DNA from: Streptomyces liangshanensis | GTDB taxonomy: Bacteria; Actinomycetota; Actinomycetes; Streptomycetales; Streptomycetaceae | Assembly: GCF_011694815.1 (NCBI RefSeq) | Contig: NZ_CP050177.1 | Location: forward strand, 7,571,501 to 7,635,500 | Direction of reading: 5' to 3' | Length of the DNA stretch: 64,000 bases | Part shown: piece by piece, positions 11,601 through 21,398 of the stretch | How the letters are laid out: each line of letters starts with the position of its first letter | How positions within the stretch are numbered: the first letter of the stretch is position 1 | Translations under genes and position numbers: made by a program | Notes under the pieces: model-generated | What the model saw: only the letters and a program-made list of their open reading frames with translations | Databases searched by the model: none | What the model was told of the DNA's origin: nothing

Positions 11601-14600
11601 GTGTAGTCCGCGTACTGCACCGCCAACGGCTCCCACCCGGGCACCCGCCCGGCGGTACGGGTCGTGTACGCGACCGACACGTCACGCGCGAGCGGTCCCA
11701 TCGACCATCCGTCACCGGCGATGTGATGCATGACCATCACCAATACGCACTCATCAGGCCCCACTCGCAGCAGCCACGCCCGCAAAGGAGGCTCAGCGCT
11801 CAAGTCGAAGGCATGACCGGTCAGCCCGGCAACCGCCTCCGTCAGGCCCTCCCGACCCACCTCGACCACCGGCAGATCGAAAGTGGAAGCAGCCGGGGCA
11901 AGAATGCGCTGGTACGGCCTGCCTTCCTCGGCGGGGAAGACCGTCCGCAGCACCTCGTGCCGGGCCACCACGTCACCCAACGCCATCCGCAGCGCTTCGA
12001 CGTCGAGGTCACCGCTCAGCCGCAGAGCCACCGGAACGTTGTACGTGGCCGACGGCCCTTCCCACTCGCCAAGGAACCACAACCGCTGTTGCGCGAACGA
12101 CAACGGCACTCGCTCCGTCCGCTCCACCCGTACCAGCGGTTGCCGCCTCGCGCGGGAGGAGGCCAACCGGCCGGCCAGGGCAGCCGGAGTGGGAGCTTCG
12201 AACAGCGTCCGGATCGGGACCTCGGCTCCGAACACCGACCGGATGCGGCTCACCACCCGTACCGCGAGCAGTGAGTGGCCGCCGAGTGCGAAGAAGTTGT
12301 CGTCCACGCCGACGCTGGGCAGGCCCAGGATCTCGGCGAACGCCGAGCACAGGAGTTCCTCCTGCACCGTCGACGCCTCCCGCCCCCCGTCCGTCGATTG
12401 ATGCTCCGGAGCGGGCAGGGCCCCACGGTCCAGCTTGCCGTTCACCGTCAACGGCAACGCGTCCAGTATCACCAGCGCGGACGGCACCATGTACTCCGGC
12501 AGCACCTCGCCAAGACGAGCGCGCAGCGCGGCTCTGTCCACCGGAGGAGTGGTGCCACCGTGGGGGACGAGGTAGCCGACGAGGCGTTTGTCCCCGGGGT
12601 GGTCCTCGCGTACGACCACCGCTGCCTGGGCCACGTTCGGGTGGGCGGTGAGCGCGGCTTCGATCTCGCCCGGTTCGATACGGAAGCCACGGATCTTGAC
12701 CTGGTCGTCCGTGCGGCCTAGATACTCCAGTTGTCCGTCGGTGTTCCAGCGGGCGAGGTCGCCGGTGCGGTACATCCGCTCGCCCGGACCTCCGAACGGG
12801 TTGGCGACGAACCGCTGCGCGGTCAGCCCCGGCCGGGCGTGATACCCGCGTGCCAGTTGGGCGCCGGAGACGTACAACTCACCCGCCACGCCCACCGGCA
12901 CCGGCCGCAACGCCGCGTCCAGCACGAACGCTCTCATGTTCGGAACGGGGCGGCCGACGGGGACGCCACCCGGCACCTCCGGGTCCCCGGGGCGGACGGT
13001 GAAGATGACACATCCGACGGCCGCCTCGGTCGGACCGTACTCATTGGTGATCAGGACGTCCCGGTGCGCGGACCGCCACCGCGCGAGCTGCTCGCCCGCG
13101 AGACTCTCACCGCCGACGACCAGGTCTCCCCGGGGGAAGGATCCGGCGGGCTCTTCGCACAGCAGACCCAGGTGGCTGGGCGTCACCTTCAGGAAGGTGG
13201 GTGCCGGACCGGCCGGAAGCCCGTCCCGGATGTCCGCGATGTGCAGGGCGCCACCCGAGACCAGCGTGCCGTACAACGGTGTCACGGTCAGGTCGAACGC
13301 GGCCGACGAGTGCAGCACGGTCCGACCACGCAGCCCGGGATACGCGCCGCTCGCCCAGGCGAGGTACGAGCAGACCGCCGCGTGGCTCACCACGACGCCC
13401 TTGGGGCGTCCCGTGGAGCCGGACGTGTAGATCACGTAGGCGGGGTGATCGGGGAGGAGCGGCGCTCCTCGCTCGTGGTCCGTCAGGTTCTCCGCGGCCA
13501 TGGTGGACAGGACCGCCGTGGTGTCCGGGGCATCCGTGAGGACGCGTGTCACACCGTCACCCACCGCGCCCGCCAAGGCCTGGTGTGTGACCAGCAGGGT
13601 GGTGCGGGCGTCGTCGAGCGTGTAGGTGATGCGGTCGGCGGGGTAGGCCGGGTCGATCGGGACGTACGAGGCGCCGGTCTTGACCACGGCGAGGAGCGCG
13701 ACGACGAGGTCGGCGGAGCCGTCCATCATCACCGCCACCCGTTCTTCCGGCCGGGCGCCCCCGCGCACGAGGACGCGGGCCAGCCGGTTGGCGCGGGCGT
13801 TCAACTCCGCGTAGGTCGTCTCGGTGCCGTCGAACACCACCGCCGTCGCGTCGGGGGTACGGGTGACCTGGGCTTCGAACAGGTCGGTCAACGTGGTCGG
13901 TGGAACCTCGTGGGTGGTGCCGTTCCACCCGGACAGGATCAGCTCCCGCTCCGCGCTGTCCAGGACGTCGACCCGGCTGACCGGCACCGTCGGATGCGCG
14001 GTCACCCTCTCCAGGACCAGGAGGAAGCGCTGTGCGATCGCCTCGGCACTCGCCTGATCGAACAGGTCGGTGGCGTAGACGACCAGTCCGGTCAGGCCCG
14101 CCGGGGTGCCATCGTCGGTGATCCGCTCGGCGATCTGGAAGTCCAGGTCGAACTTGGCGGGAAGGACGCCCGGAGGCAGCGCCCCGATGGCCGACCCGGC
14201 CAGGTCGAGCCGCGTTTCGGCGGAGTTCTGGAGGGTGAGCATGATCTGGAACAGCGGATGGCGGGCCATCGAGCGGGTCGGGGCCAGGTCCTCCACCAGC
14301 CGCTCGAACGGCACATCCTGGTGCGTGTAGGCGCCGAGGTCCGTCTCCCGTGTTCTGGCCAGCAGGTCCAAGAAAGTCGGATCGCCGGACAGGTCCGAGC
14401 GCAGGACGAGGGTGTTGACGAAGCACCCCACCAGATCGTCCAGTGCCTCGTCGGTGCGCCCGGCGATCGGGGTGCCGAGGGGAATGTCGTCTCCCGCCCC
14501 CAGCCGGTGCAGCAGGACGGCCAACGCCGCCTGCACCACCATGAACACCGTCACACCCTGCACCCGGGCCAGCTCGGCCAACCCTTGGTGCAGGCGCGCG

Positions 14601-17600
14601 TCCATGGTGAGTGCGACACTGCCACCCCGATGGGAGACGACCGGGGGACGCGACCGGTCGAACGGCAGCGCCAACTCCTCGGGCAGGCCGGCCAGCGCCC
14701 GGCGCCAATAGGCCAGCTGCTCGGTCAGAAGGCTGTCGGGATCGGCTTCGTCACCCAGCAGCTCGCGCTGCCACAGGCTGTAGTCGGCGTACTGCACCGG
14801 CAGTGGCACCCACTCCGGGGGCCGGCCGGCGGATCGGGCCTCGTACGCGGCCGTCAGATCCCGCGTCAGCGGGGCCAGGGACCACCCGTCCCCCGCGATG
14901 TGATGCACCATGATCATCAGGACGTGCTCGTCAGGACCGGTTTCGAACAGCCACGCCCGGAGCGGGATCTCCTGGGCCAGATCGAAGTGGTGCCCCGCGA
15001 TCCGGGTGAGGGCGGCGTGGAGGCCGGCTGCCCGTTCGACCCCGAGGGGGACCACGACGTCTTCGCGCGGCAGGATCCGCTGGCAGGGCTGCCCGTCCAC
15101 CGTCGCGAACACGGTGCGCAGGACCTCGTGCCGGCCGACCACGTCGCACAGGGCCGCCTGGAGAGCGCCGACCTCCACGGGCGCGGTCAGGCGCAGGGCG
15201 GCGGGGATGTTGTACGTGGCCGACGGGCCTTCCCACTCGCCCAGGAACCACAACCGCTGTTGCGCGAACGACAGCGGCGCCCGCTCCGTCGGCTCCGCCC
15301 GTACCAGCGGTGGCCGCCTTGCACCGGAGGAGGCCAGTCGCTCGGCCAGGGCGGCGGGTGTGGGTGCCTCGAACAGCGTCCGGATCGGGACCTCGGCCCC
15401 GAGGACCGATCGGATACGGCTCACGAGCCGGGTGGCGAGCAGTGAGTGCCCGCCCAGTTCGAAGAAGTTGTCCTCGACGCCGACCGTGGGCAGGCCCAGG
15501 ATCTCGGCGAACACCGAGCAGAGGAGTTCCTCCCGCACCGTGGCCGGCCCCCGGCCGCTGTCGGTCGCCCGACGGTCCGGAGCGGGCAGGGCCCTGCGGT
15601 CCAGCTTGCCGTTCACGGTCAACGGCAGCGCGTCCAGCACCACCAGTGCGGACGGCACCATGTGCTCCGGCAGCACACCGCGCACATGCTTCCGTATCGC
15701 GGCGATGTCCGTACCCGCGGAGTTGTTCGCCGGGACGAGGTAGCCGACCAGGCGCTGGTCGCCGGGGTGGTCCTCACGTACGGTCACCGCCGCTTGGGCG
15801 ACGTCCGGGTGCGCGCTCAGCGTCGCCTCGATCTCTCCCAACTCGATCCGGAAGCCCCGGATCTTCACCTGGTCGTCCGTACGGCCCAGATACTCCAGCT
15901 GCCCGTCGGCGTTCCAGCGGGCCAGGTCGCCGGTACGGTACATCCGCTCGCCCCGGCCACCGAACGGGTTGGCGACGAACCGCTGCGCGGTCAGCCCCGG
16001 CCGCCCGAGGTAGCCACGGGCCAGCTGCACCCCGGCCAGGTACAACTCACCCGCGCTGCCCACCGGCACCGGCCGCAGCGCCGCGTCCAGGACATACACC
16101 TGGGTGTTCCACACCGGGCGGCCGATCGGGACACCGCTCCTGCCGGCGTGAGTGTCAGTATCAGCGTCAGTGCCGGTGTCGCTGTCACACGTCCACGCGG
16201 TGACCTCGACCGACGCCTCGGTGGGACCGTAGAGGTTGTGGAGCGGAACGGCCAGCACGTTCCGGAACTGCCCGGCGACCTCGGTGGAGAGTGCTTCACC
16301 ACTACAGAACACAGCTCGCAGGTCGGTACAGGCGCCGGCGTCCGGTTCGTGGAGGAAGACCTGGAGCAAGGACGGGACGAAGTGCGCGATCGTGACACGT
16401 TCGCGCTGGATCAACCCGGCCAGATAGGTGGGATCGCGATGGCCCGAGGGCTTGGCGACCACCAGCGTGGCCCCCTGGAGCAGCGGCCAGAAGAACTCCC
16501 GTACCGACACGTCGAAACCGAAGGGGGTCTTCTGCAACACCCGGTCGGACGCGGTCAGACGGTAGGTGCCCTGCAACCAGGTCAGCCAGTTGACGACACC
16601 CGCGTGAGGTACGGCCACCCCCTTGGGCTGTCCGGTGGAGCCGGAGGTGTAGATGACGTAGGCGGGGTGGGTGGGGAGCAGGGCGGTACGGCGTTCGGCG
16701 TCGGTGGGGCCGGTGTCCTGGATGTCCGCCCGCGCGCCGATGGCCTGTGGCGCGTCGACGGCCACGTACGGCGGGTGGCTGTCGGTGAGGCGGGGGGCGA
16801 GGTCCGTGCTGGTGAGGACGAGGAGGGGTCGGGCGTCGGTGAGGAGGTACGTGACGCGGTCGGCCGGGTAGTCCGGATCGACGGGCACGTACGCGCCACC
16901 GGCCTTGAGCACCGCGAGGAGCGCGACGACGAGGTCCACGGAGCGGTGCATCATGACCGCGACCAGGGATTCGGGTCCCACACCCCGGTCGATCAGCAGC
17001 CGGGCGAGGCGGTTCGCCCGGGCGTCGAGGTCCGCGTAACTGACCTCCACGCCCTCGAAGACCACCGCGACCGCGTCCGGGGTGCGTGCGGCCTGGCTCT
17101 GGAACAGCTCCGGCAGTGTTGCCGCAGGTACCTCACGGGCTGTGTCGTTCCAGTCGGTGAGAACCAGGCGCCGCTCGGAGCGGCTCATCAGCGTGATCTG
17201 GTGCAGTCGCTCCTCCGTGGTGGAACGCGCCATCCAGCCCATCACGTCAAGGAATCGCGCGGCGTGCTCGCGCACCGCTCCCCGGCTGTAGAGATCCGGG
17301 TTGGCGTCCACGACCACGGACATGCTTCCGTCGGACGACCTGTCGTACACCGAGACCGACAGGTCGTTGAAATTGATGCCGCCGAGCCCGTGCGCCGTGC
17401 TGGGGGCGTCGCCGAATCTCAGGCTGTAGTCGAACGAGACGATATTGACCAGCAGAGGGTAGAGCCCGCCGCGCCCCACGAGCTTGAGGTCTCTGAGGAT
17501 GTCCTCGTAGCGGTATCGCTGATGCCGTAAGGCATCTCTCACCCCGCGGGACACCTGCTTCACGAATTCCCTCACCGTGGCCTTCGGCTGCACGGTGAGG

Positions 17601-18496
17601 CGCAGGGGAATAATATTCGCCGTCATTCCCGGGACGTCTCGCAGCGCGGTTTTCCTGCCCATGACAGGGACCCCGAGAATGATGTCCTCCTGCCCCGTCG
17701 CGCGGTGCAGATAGGCGGCGCTCGCGGCGATGGACAGTCCCGAGAGGCTCGTTCCCAGCCGACGGGCGGAGCTTCTGAGTTCCGCGGCGGCCTCGGGCGG
17801 GATGCGGAGCGTGTGACGGGTCAGTTCATTCGGTGTGGTGGACGGCTCCCGGCCGCTCAGGCTGACCGTCCGGGGGCGATCGGAAAGCCGCTCCGTCCAG
17901 TACTCCCGGTCCGCTTCGAATTCCGCGGACGCCCGGTAATCGGCGTCGGCGTCCATCAGTACGGAACTTGAGGGAAGCGTACTGTCCGCGAGGGATTCGC
18001 CGGCCAGCAGTGCCGTGTACACCGCGGCCACCCGGGCGGCTATCCCGGGTCCCGCGAGTCCGTCCGCGATGATGTGGTGTATTCGCTGGTACCAGAAGAA
18101 GTGGTCTTCCCCCACCTTGAACAGCGCCTCGGCGAAGAGTTCGCCGCCCCGGAGATCCGCCGGACGTCGCATGTCCGCCCGCATCCACGTCTCCGCGGCG
18201 GAACGGGGATCTCCCTCACCGCTCACGTCGATCACGTGGAACGGCCAATCGTCCCGCGCGTCGAAACGCTGCTGCGGGAGCAGGTCCGCCGCCCCCTCGA
18301 ATCGCAGATGAAAACAGTCGACTTCCCGGACGACTCTTCGCACGGCCGCTTCGAAGACGCCGGTGTTCACCTCTCCGTGAATCTCTATGTATTCACCCAT
18401 GTTGTAGATCGGATTGTCTGGATTCATTTGCTGCGCGTGCCACACGCCGAGCTGCCCGGCCATCAATTCACGACGGCCGCCATGTGATCCAGACAT
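1712..18496 (-). CDS. Five-module nonribosomal peptide synthetase with dual E/C domain and thioesterase
   Basis: A single 5594-aa assembly line. Order from the N terminus: C1-A1-T1, C2-A2-T2, C3-A3-T3, dual E/C-A4-T4, C5-A5-T5-TE. Condensation His motifs start at residues 140 (HHIIADG), 1198, 2257, 3361 (HHLISDH) and 4401. Phosphopantetheine serines (GGHSL) are at 1018, 2075, 3141, 4220 and 5296. The TE nucleophile is in GWSMG at 5426 and its likely His at 5564. All five A domains keep the NGKLDR lysine. Pocket residues suggest Ser, Asn, Leu-like, Phe and Pro-like. C1 and TE look EntF-like. I chose ATG 18496 because GGGG lies 7 bases before it; TTG 18538 (14 residues longer) and ATG 18463 are alternatives. 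Codons 323 and 3134 are TTA, so translation probably needs bldA tRNA. No MbtH, tailoring or export gene is adjacent. The product is unknown to me. Confidence 0.95.
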   Translation of the reverse strand: MSGSHGGRRELMAGQLGVWHAQQMNPDNPIYNMGEYIEIHGEVNTGVFEAAVRRVVREVDCFHLRFEGAADLLPQQRFDARDDWPFHVIDVSGEGDPRSAAETWMRADMRRPADLRGGELFAEALFKVGEDHFFWYQRIHHIIADGLAGPGIAARVAAVYTALLAGESLADSTLPSSSVLMDADADYRASAEFEADREYWTERLSDRPRTVSLSGREPSTTPNELTRHTLRIPPEAAAELRSSARRLGTSLSGLSIAASAAYLHRATGQEDIILGVPVMGRKTALRDVPGMTANIIPLRLTVQPKATVREFVKQVSRGVRDALRHQRYRYEDILRDLKLVGRGGLYPLLVNIVSFDYSLRFGDAPSTAHGLGGINFNDLSVSVYDRSSDGSMSVVVDANPDLYSRGAVREHAARFLDVMGWMARSTTEERLHQITLMSRSERRLVLTDWNDTAREVPAATLPELFQSQAARTPDAVAVVFEGVEVSYADLDARANRLARLLIDRGVGPESLVAVMMHRSVDLVVALLAVLKAGGAYVPVDPDYPADRVTYLLTDARPLLVLTSTDLAPRLTDSHPPYVAVDAPQAIGARADIQDTGPTDAERRTALLPTHPAYVIYTSGSTGQPKGVAVPHAGVVNWLTWLQGTYRLTASDRVLQKTPFGFDVSVREFFWPLLQGATLVVAKPSGHRDPTYLAGLIQRERVTIAHFVPSLLQVFLHEPDAGACTDLRAVFCSGEALSTEVAGQFRNVLAVPLHNLYGPTEASVEVTAWTCDSDTGTDADTDTHAGRSGVPIGRPVWNTQVYVLDAALRPVPVGSAGELYLAGVQLARGYLGRPGLTAQRFVANPFGGRGERMYRTGDLARWNADGQLEYLGRTDDQVKIRGFRIELGEIEATLSAHPDVAQAAVTVREDHPGDQRLVGYLVPANNSAGTDIAAIRKHVRGVLPEHMVPSALVVLDALPLTVNGKLDRRALPAPDRRATDSGRGPATVREELLCSVFAEILGLPTVGVEDNFFELGGHSLLATRLVSRIRSVLGAEVPIRTLFEAPTPAALAERLASSGARRPPLVRAEPTERAPLSFAQQRLWFLGEWEGPSATYNIPAALRLTAPVEVGALQAALCDVVGRHEVLRTVFATVDGQPCQRILPREDVVVPLGVERAAGLHAALTRIAGHHFDLAQEIPLRAWLFETGPDEHVLMIMVHHIAGDGWSLAPLTRDLTAAYEARSAGRPPEWVPLPVQYADYSLWQRELLGDEADPDSLLTEQLAYWRRALAGLPEELALPFDRSRPPVVSHRGGSVALTMDARLHQGLAELARVQGVTVFMVVQAALAVLLHRLGAGDDIPLGTPIAGRTDEALDDLVGCFVNTLVLRSDLSGDPTFLDLLARTRETDLGAYTHQDVPFERLVEDLAPTRSMARHPLFQIMLTLQNSAETRLDLAGSAIGALPPGVLPAKFDLDFQIAERITDDGTPAGLTGLVVYATDLFDQASAEAIAQRFLLVLERVTAHPTVPVSRVDVLDSAERELILSGWNGTTHEVPPTTLTDLFEAQVTRTPDATAVVFDGTETTYAELNARANRLARVLVRGGARPEERVAVMMDGSADLVVALLAVVKTGASYVPIDPAYPADRITYTLDDARTTLLVTHQALAGAVGDGVTRVLTDAPDTTAVLSTMAAENLTDHERGAPLLPDHPAYVIYTSGSTGRPKGVVVSHAAVCSYLAWASGAYPGLRGRTVLHSSAAFDLTVTPLYGTLVSGGALHIADIRDGLPAGPAPTFLKVTPSHLGLLCEEPAGSFPRGDLVVGGESLAGEQLARWRSAHRDVLITNEYGPTEAAVGCVIFTVRPGDPEVPGGVPVGRPVPNMRAFVLDAALRPVPVGVAGELYVSGAQLARGYHARPGLTAQRFVANPFGGPGERMYRTGDLARWNTDGQLEYLGRTDDQVKIRGFRIEPGEIEAALTAHPNVAQAAVVVREDHPGDKRLVGYLVPHGGTTPPVDRAALRARLGEVLPEYMVPSALVILDALPLTVNGKLDRGALPAPEHQSTDGGREASTVQEELLCSAFAEILGLPSVGVDDNFFALGGHSLLAVRVVSRIRSVFGAEVPIRTLFEAPTPAALAGRLASSRARRQPLVRVERTERVPLSFAQQRLWFLGEWEGPSATYNVPVALRLSGDLDVEALRMALGDVVARHEVLRTVFPAEEGRPYQRILAPAASTFDLPVVEVGREGLTEAVAGLTGHAFDLSAEPPLRAWLLRVGPDECVLVMVMHHIAGDGWSMGPLARDVSVAYTTRTAGRVPGWEPLAVQYADYTLWQRELLGGESDPDSLLNEQLGYWRKALDGIPQELVLPFDRPRPTVASHRGGRVDVLVPAEVHARVAELARAQGVTVFMVLQAALAVLLSRMGAGNDIPVGTPIAGRTDEALNDVVGFFVNTLVIRTDLSDDPPFAGLLEQVRENSLAAFAHQDVPFERLVEDLSPARSMARHPLFQVMLTLENNTQAVLDLPGVDATLLPAGEPVAKFDLAFTLAETFHTDADTGSRPAGLHGGIDYARDLFDAETVETLAARFLRVLDAVSGNPHQHVTAIEVQDPAERRRVLVEWNDTARDVPAVTLPELFQTQAARTPDAVAVVFQGVEVRYADLNARANRLARLLIDRGVGPESPVAVMMHRSVDLVVALLAVAKAGGAYVPVDPDYPAERISYLLTDAQPVLVLTSTSLVSRLGSGALSYLTVDAPRTTIALEGLEHTDPTDAERRAPLLPAHPAYVIYTSGSTGQPKGVTVTHRGLPSLTTAQAEELSITAGSRMLQFASASFDAAIWETVTALCNGACLVMAPRHDLLPGPALVRLVAERSVTHALLPPAVLALLEPDSLPSITTLVTGGEALNQHLANRWAAGRRLVNAYGPTESTVCATTTAPLSPHAHHTPRIGTPVPNSRVYVLDAALRPVPVGVAGELYVSGAGLARGYHARPGLTAQRFVANPFGGPGERMYRTGDLARWNTDGQLEYLGRTDDQVKIRGFRIEPGEIEAALLTHPDVAQAAVTVREDHPGDRRLVGYLVPAHSRTRTVDAAALRTHLGLTLPEYMVPSALVVLDALPLTANGKLDRKALPAPEHRRTDGGRGPATVQEEILCGVFAEVLGLPTVGVDDNLFELGGHSLLAVRVVELLRGRGISVDVRSLFAAPTAAGLAASEGRAEVAVPENRIPHDAVALSPDLLPLVDLTQEEIDRIVARIPGGAGNVADVYPLAPLQEGILFHHLMDDSGDGTDVYVLPVLLGFDSRQRLDRFLEALQKVVDRHDILRTAVVWEGLREPVQVVVRHVAIPVEGVDLPGGPDDEVTGRMLAACPASMDIGRAPLIRVYTAAGPVKGQWLGLVQAHHLISDHTTLDMLLEEVRSFVEGREDTLPAPLPFRNFVAQARLRVAQEEHRRYFSTLLGDVTEPTAPFGLLDVRGDGTGVTEFRRVMDTELARRLRDRSRRLGVSPATVLHVVWARVLAATTGRDDVVFGTVLFGRMAAGSGADRVLGLFINSLPVRVRTRDAEVGDTVRSVQNQLADLLVHEHAPLKLARQASGITADTPLFTSLFNYRHSRSAEPGTDHGLDGIAVLYDQERTNYPIALSVDDASDGFTLTVQVADPVSGEALCGLVHTAAEGVVSALETAPHQQIGAVDVLGPGERERVLAEWNDTARDVPAVTLPELFQAQASRTPDAVAVVFEEGEVSYAELNARANRLARLLIDRGVGPESPVAVMMHRSVDLVVALIAVTKAGGAYVPVDPDHPAERIAYVLTDAQPLLVLTSTDLASRLTDGHPPYVAVDATRTVTALADIQETNPTDAERHTALLPAHPAYVIYTSGSTGRPKGVTVTHRGLPTLAAAQSEEFAITAGSRVLQFASASFDAAIWETVMALCNGARLVTAASHDLLPGPALVRLIAERSVTHATLPPAVLALLEPDSLPSITTLVTAGEALSGDLATRWAAGRRLVNAYGPTESTVCATTTDPLSPDELSTPPIGSPIANTQLYVLDAALRPVPPGVAGELYIAGAGLARGYLNRPELTAQRFVANPFGGPGERMYRTGDLAKWRPDGVLDFLGRTDDQVKVRGFRIELGEIEATLTAHPSVAQAAVTVREDHPGDKRLVGYLVPRGGTTPPVDGAALRGRLGAVLPEYMVPSALVVLDALPLTVNGKLDRRALPAPDYRPTDSGRGPATAREEILCSVFAEVLGLPGVGVDDNFFALGGHSLLAVQLTNRIRTDLGVEVAMRALFEAPTVAGLARRLTDSGTARPALAAMTRPEETPVSFAQQRLWFLGELEGPSATYNIPLALRLSGDLDVEALRTALGDVVGRHEVLRTVFPAEEGRTYQQILPPPSSFDLPVVEVEQEDLAAAIAGLAGHAFDLAAELPLRAWLLRVGPRESVLVMVVHHIAGDGWSMGPLARDVSLAYAARSSGRIPVWEPLAVQYADYTLWQRELLGADTDPDSLLNEQLGYWRKALDGIPQELVLPFDRPRPTVASHRGGRVDVRVPAEVHARVAELARAQGVTVFMVLQAALAVLLSRMGAGNDIPVGTPVAGRTDEALNDVVGFFVNTLVIRTDLSDDPSFAGLLEQIRDNSLAAFAHQDVPFERLVEDLAPARSMARHPLFQVMFALQNNAPAVLDLPGIHTESLPTGEPAAKFDLFLSLSETFHTDADAHTGNRPAGLHGGIDYALDLFDAETVETLADRFVRVLDTVTGEPHQRVSGVDVLSATERHQVVAGWNETVREVPAAALPELFQARVAKHPDAVAVVFGGDEVTYAQLDQRANRLARLLIRRGIGPECIVGLAVPRSVDLIVGLLAVLKSGAGYLPIDPRYPAERIAFMLADAVPSLTLTTTEVADRLAAGPTLLLDDPVVVAEVGALPAGAPGDEERTGPLLPKHPAYLIYTSGSTGRPKGVVMSCGALVNLMSWHASAIPAEDGSRVAQFTAISFDVSAQEILSTLLDGRTLVIPDEEIRRDPEEFVVWLREQKATELYAPHLMVEALGEARAERGTDLPCLRHVSQAGEALVLNDRVRDLCGTAGTVLHNHYGPSETHVVTAYTLPTDPEAWPRGAAPIGRPVWNTQVYVLDAALRPVPVGVAGELYVSGAQLARGYHARPGLTAQRFVANPFGGPGERMYRTGDLARWNTDGQLEYLGRTDDQVKIRGFRIEPGEIEAALTAHPDVAQAAVVLREDLPGDKRLVGYLVPTPHRSNAVDTATLRTHLGATLPEHMVPSALVVLKALPLTPNGKLDRTALPAPDPRPADGGRGPATVQEEILCGIFAEELNVPHLGVEDNFFECGGHSLLAVRLVSRIRSVMRVDVSVQMLMQAPSVAGLAHRLSLPATRDSLRTLLPIRTHGNRPPLFCVHPRSGLSWCFAPLAGFVPAGIPLYGLQARDADASGGLPGSIREMAEEYVRELRTVQPSGPYHLLGWSMGGRVAQEMAVQLQEDGQHVALVIMGGYAPAPIDTLDSAEKAAQGAAEESAELDEAPSLHDLAGLPEYFRKEISEEEAEVRARIIANNTRIYVKHRPRRFHGDVLFVSSDELDDGSGRFMWQPYTSGHISESRLPCSHDDMADPPMLSLLWDSISDWLSTTEDRDGTA
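5680..8959 (-). other. NRPS module 4 (dual E/C-A-T), predicted Phe
   Basis: This module opens with a long linker and the stretch [10 protein letters not shown], followed at 8774-8779 by HHLMDDSGD. That fits the HH[I/L]xxxxGD signature of dual epimerisation/condensation domains. The second His motif HHLISDH (8411-8416) provides condensation. It should flip the module 3 residue from L to D and then join it to the residue loaded here. The A-domain pocket is D-A-W-T-V-A-A-V-C, the phenylalanine code. The T-domain serine codon is at 5837-5839. Dual domains are best known from Pseudomonas lipopeptide synthetases. Confidence 0.82.
8960..12109 (-). other. NRPS module 3 (C-A-T), hydrophobic residue, probably Leu-like
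   Basis: The LCL-type C domain (HHIAGDG, His codons at 11723-11728) is almost the same as that of module 5. The pocket reads D-A-W-L-V-G-A-V-C. Relative to the Phe code of module 4 it carries Leu instead of Thr at 278 (codon 9968-9970) and Gly instead of Ala at 301. These are the two positions classically changed in GrsA-PheA to shift Phe toward Leu, so an aliphatic residue is favoured, though an aromatic one is not excluded. The T-domain serine codon is at 9074-9076, and a TTA codon sits seven codons before it (9095-9097). The downstream dual E/C domain should epimerise this residue. Confidence 0.7.
12110..15289 (-). other. NRPS module 2 (C-A-T), predicted Asn
   Basis: An LCL-type C domain (HHIAGDG near 14900) is followed by an A domain with pocket residues D-L-T-K-V-G-E-V-G. 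This is essentially the textbook asparagine code; the Glu at 322 favours Asn over Asp. Asn is the most secure of the five predictions together with Phe. The T-domain serine codon is at 12272-12274. The C-terminal part of the A domain (about 12570-12900) is nearly identical in DNA to the same region of modules 3 and 5. Confidence 0.82.
15290..18496 (-). other. NRPS module 1 (C-A-T), predicted Ser, EntF-like initiating C domain
   Basis: The C domain carries HHIIADG and the flanking WYQR and HQRY signatures seen in EntF. It sits at the very start of the protein, so it must take an acyl, aryl or aminoacyl group from a partner in trans. Aligning the A4-A5 region to GrsA-PheA gives pocket residues D-V-R-H-F-S-L-V-E. 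This differs from the EntF serine code (D-V-W-H-F-S-L-V) mainly by Arg instead of Trp at position 239, so Ser is the best guess. The T-domain serine codon is at 15443-15445. A TTA codon lies at 17528-17530 in the C domain. Confidence 0.75.
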
Positions 18497-18553
18497 CTCC
18501 GCACCCCGGTCAACGCTCGCGCTCCGCACCGGGAGCAATCAATTAAGCAATTT

Positions 18554-18565
18554 GACATCAATGTC
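18554..18565. promoter_or_regulatory. Inverted repeat in NRPS leader
   Basis: GACAT-CA-ATGTC has perfect 5-bp arms around a 2-base spacer. It sits between the candidate NRPS promoter and the start codon, where a repressor could act. It is short, so chance occurrence is possible. Confidence 0.25.
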
Positions 18566-18576
18566 GATCAACTTCA

Positions 18577-18605
18577 CTCTCTCAAGCCGAACTGGACACT
18601 GTCAA
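18577..18605 (-). promoter_or_regulatory. Candidate promoter of the NRPS gene
   Basis: On the minus strand a perfect TTGACA (18605-18600) is followed after 17-18 bases by a weak -10 (AGAGAG or GAGAGT). It lies about 80 bases before the preferred ATG in an unusually AT-rich stretch. The -35 is good and the -10 poor, as in activator-dependent promoters. Confidence 0.4.
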
Positions 18606-18757
18606 CGTTCTTGCCGAAGTGGGCATCTAGGTGGTGTTTGGTGTTTGTTTGCGATGGCTGTCCGGTGTTGCGCCATATTTGTCGCCGGTCGACCGCCGGT
18701 CAACAAATCAGGCGTAATGCGGCGGCGCCCCGCGAGGGTTCGTGAGAAGGTTGGGCC

Positions 18758-19294
18758 GTGCTGCTCGAAACCCCCCGGCTCCGCCTGCGCCACTTCCGGG
18801 CCGACGACGTGCCCGCCTTCTCGGCCTACCGGTCCGACCCGGACGTCGCCCGCTACCAGGGCTGGACCGCGCCGGTGCCCGTCGAGGAGGCCGCGGCGCT
18901 CGTCAAGAAGTTCGCCGCCGACGACCCCGCCCTGCCCGGCTGGTTCCAGTACGCGATCGAGCTCAAGGCCGACGGCTGCCTGATCGGCGACGTCGGGGTG
19001 AACCTGCACGAGAACCTGATGCAGGCCGACCTGGGCTTCACGCTCGCCGCCGACCGGCAGGGCCACGGCTACGCCACGGAGGCCGTACGGGCCGTGCTCG
19101 ACGACCTGTTCGCGCGCGGCCTGCGCAGGGTGTCGGCGGAGTGCGACCTCCGCAACACCCGCTCCGCCCACCTGCTGGAACGGGTCGGCTTCCAGCGCGA
19201 GGGCCTGCGTCCCGCGTTCAGCTGGTTCAAGGGCGAGTGGACCGACGACCTGCTCTTCGGCCTCCTCGCGGACCGCCGGCCGCCCTCAGCCTGA
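18758..19294 (+). CDS. GNAT N-acetyltransferase (RimJ/RimL type)
   Basis: A 178-aa GCN5-related acetyltransferase of the class that acetylates protein N termini or small amines using acetyl-CoA. The N terminus has the typical ETPRLRLRHF opening. The acetyl-CoA-binding loop is visible as DRQGHGYATEA around residues 100-112, followed by the Asn-Arg-Ser-Ala segment of motif B. GTG 18758 is preceded by AGAAGG at good spacing. The gene is divergent from the NRPS (261 bases apart) and its last 9 bases overlap the MarR gene tail to tail. The substrate is unknown. A self-resistance role for the NRPS product is conceivable, but nothing in the sequence shows it. Confidence 0.85.
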   Translation: MLLETPRLRLRHFRADDVPAFSAYRSDPDVARYQGWTAPVPVEEAAALVKKFAADDPALPGWFQYAIELKADGCLIGDVGVNLHENLMQADLGFTLAADRQGHGYATEAVRAVLDDLFARGLRRVSAECDLRNTRSAHLLERVGFQREGLRPAFSWFKGEWTDDLLFGLLADRRPPSA

Positions 19295-19759
19295 GCGGTG
19301 CGACGGTACGCCGGGCGGGGACGCGGCCAGCCGGTCGAGCACCTCGATCAGCCCCGGCAGGGCCGCCAGCTCCGCGGGGCTCAGCGTCGTCTCGATGGCG
19401 TACGCCAGCCACGCCTCGCGCCCCTCCATGGCGGCGCGCAGCACGTCCCGCCCCTCGTCCGTGGCCACCACCAGGAACCGGCGGCCGTCGTCGGGGTCGG
19501 GGTGGCGGGTGATGAGCCCGCCCTTCTCCAGCGCGGCCAGCGTCTGCGCCATCGACTGGGGGCGCATGTACTCCGCCGCCGCCAGGTCGCTGGTCGTGGC
19601 GGGCGGCCCGCCGGCCACCCGGTGCAGGGCGGCGAGCTGGCTCCTGGTCCACACCGACGAGCCGGGACCGCCCTCCGCGCGCAACCGTCCCCGCAGCCTG
19701 CCCAGGGCGAGCGACAGGTCCACCGCCGCCCGCGCCGCCTCGTTCCTCCGACCGGTCAT
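19286..19759 (-). CDS. MarR family transcriptional regulator
   Basis: A 157-aa winged-helix regulator that as a dimer would repress nearby or distant genes until a small ligand releases it. The DNA-recognition region is visible as SDLAAAEYMRPQSMAQTLAALEKGG, split over helices 3-4, followed by the wing DPDDGRRFLV. ATG 19759 is preferred because the family begins close to this residue; ATG 19768 would add three residues. No strong ribosome binding site is visible for either. The gene ends in a 9-base tail-to-tail overlap with the GNAT gene, and sthA lies 47 bases upstream on the same strand direction. Confidence 0.88.
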   Translation of the reverse strand: MTGRRNEAARAAVDLSLALGRLRGRLRAEGGPGSSVWTRSQLAALHRVAGGPPATTSDLAAAEYMRPQSMAQTLAALEKGGLITRHPDPDDGRRFLVVATDEGRDVLRAAMEGREAWLAYAIETTLSPAELAALPGLIEVLDRLAASPPGVPSHRSG

Positions 19760-19815
19760 GGGTCGCATCGTACCGCAGACTGCACAGGTAGCCTGAAGAA
19801 CGGGCGGCGGTCCCG

Positions 19816-21219
19816 TCAGCGCTCCATGCGGTCGATCTGCCGGATCTTGTTCGTCACGTCGAGCGCCGCGACCTTGTACGACTCGGCGAGCGTCGGATAG
19901 TTGAACACCGCGTCCACCAGGTAGTCGACCGTCCCGCCGCACCCCATCACGGCCTGGCCGATGTGGATCAGCTCGGTCGCCCCGGAGCCGAAGCAGTGCA
20001 CTCCCAGCAGCCGCCGGTCCCCCGGTGAGACCAGCAGTTTCAGCATGCCGTGCGTGTCGCCGATGATCTGGCCCCTGGCCAGCTCGCGGTAGCGCGAGAC
20101 GCCGACCTCGAACGGCACCTTCTCGTCGGTCAGCTGGTCCTCGGTCTTCCCGATGAAGCTGATCTCCGGAATCGTGTAGATCCCGATCGGCTGGAGGTGG
20201 TGCATCGCGTTCACCGGCTCGTCGCACGCGTGGTACGCGGCGGCGCGGCCCTGCTCCATGGAGGTCGCGGCCAGCGCGGGGAAGCCTATGACGTCCCCGA
20301 CGGCGTAGATGTGCGGCACGGTCGTGCGGTAGTGCTCGTCCACACTGATGCGCCCGCGCTTGTCGGCGCTGAGCCCCGCCTTGTCCAGGTCGAGTTCGTC
20401 CGTCAGCCCCTGGCGCCCCGCCGAGTACATCACCGCGTCGGCGGCTATCTTCTTGCCGCTCTCCAGGACGGTCAGCGTGCCGTGCTCGTGCCGCTCCACC
20501 GCCGCGACCGTCTCGCCGAACCGGAACGTCACGGCCAGGTCCCGCAGGCGGTACTTGAGCGCCTCCACGACCTCGACGTCGCAGAAGTCCAGCATGCCGT
20601 CGCGCTGTTCCACCACGGTGATCTTGCTGCCGAGGGCCGCGAACATGGACGCGTACTCCATGCCGATGACCCCGGCGCCCACGATCACCATGGACCGCGG
20701 CACGTCGGCCATGTTGAGGACGCTGTCCGAGTCCATGACCGTACGGTCGTCGAACTCCACGGTCGAGGGGCGTGCCGGGCGCGTGCCCGTCGCGATGACG
20801 ATGTGGTCGGCGGTCAGCAGCCGGTCCTGGCCCGCGCCGTCCCGTACGGCCACGGTGTGGTCGTCCACGAACCGCCCGGTGCCCGAGAGCAGCGTGATCT
20901 GGTTCCTGGCCAGCTGGTTGCGCACGACGTCGACCTCACGGCTGACCACGTGCTGCGTACGGGCCGTCAGGTCCGCGACGGTGATCTCTTCCTTGAGCCG
21001 GTAGCTCTGGCCGTACAGGTCACGCTGGCTGAGCCCGGTGAGGTAGAGCACCGCCTCGCGCAGGGTCTTGGACGGGACCGTCCCCGTATGGATGGAGACG
21101 CCCCCGACCATGTCGGGGCGGTCGACGATCGCCACCCGGCGACCGAGCTTGGCCGCGGCGATGGCGGCCTTCTGGCCGCCCGGTCCTGATCCGATGACAA
21201 GCATGTCGAAGTCGGGCAC
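19816..21219 (-). CDS. sthA: Soluble pyridine nucleotide transhydrogenase (Si-specific)
   Basis: A 467-aa cytoplasmic flavoprotein that moves reducing equivalents between NADPH and NAD+. The FAD-binding [10 protein letters not shown] is near residues 9-19. The segment [16 protein letters not shown] stands where related dihydrolipoamide dehydrogenases carry the redox cysteine pair; here Thr replaces them, the diagnostic difference of SthA. An NAD(P)-binding [13 protein letters not shown] lies in the middle, and the C-terminal dimerisation domain contains YNYPTLAE-like [11 protein letters not shown]. The length matches the family. The gene reads divergently from the aldo/keto reductase at 21399, with 179 bases between them. 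Confidence 0.93.
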   Translation of the reverse strand: MPDFDMLVIGSGPGGQKAAIAAAKLGRRVAIVDRPDMVGGVSIHTGTVPSKTLREAVLYLTGLSQRDLYGQSYRLKEEITVADLTARTQHVVSREVDVVRNQLARNQITLLSGTGRFVDDHTVAVRDGAGQDRLLTADHIVIATGTRPARPSTVEFDDRTVMDSDSVLNMADVPRSMVIVGAGVIGMEYASMFAALGSKITVVEQRDGMLDFCDVEVVEALKYRLRDLAVTFRFGETVAAVERHEHGTLTVLESGKKIAADAVMYSAGRQGLTDELDLDKAGLSADKRGRISVDEHYRTTVPHIYAVGDVIGFPALAATSMEQGRAAAYHACDEPVNAMHHLQPIGIYTIPEISFIGKTEDQLTDEKVPFEVGVSRYRELARGQIIGDTHGMLKLLVSPGDRRLLGVHCFGSGATELIHIGQAVMGCGGTVDYLVDAVFNYPTLAESYKVAALDVTNKIRQIDRMER

Positions 21220-21398
21220 GGGAGGAGTCTGTCAGCCGTCCGCGCTTCCCGGAAGGGCGGGTCCGCTGCGCGGGACGGCCCCATCAATCACGGCCGAGGC
21301 CCCGCGACATGGGTACGTTTTGTCCTGCCCCACACCATTCAGCCACCTTCTGTGCGGACATCTCCCCGCCGGTGGCCGAGACGGATCGAGGAACCCCC

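Noticed and set aside
2900-12900. Repeated DNA blocks as possible insertion sequences or CRISPR-like repeats
   Set aside because: They lie in frame at equivalent positions of homologous NRPS modules, so they are domain homology and gene conversion, not mobile or CRISPR repeats.
18497-18538. Longer NRPS start at TTG 18538
   Set aside because: TTG is a rare start and the preceding bases lack a ribosome site. The extra 14 residues show no similarity to C-domain starts; kept only as an alternative.
18540-18757. tRNA gene or attachment site next to the NRPS
   Set aside because: The region is AT-rich, but I found no cloverleaf, no integrase and no flanking direct repeat long enough to be an att site.
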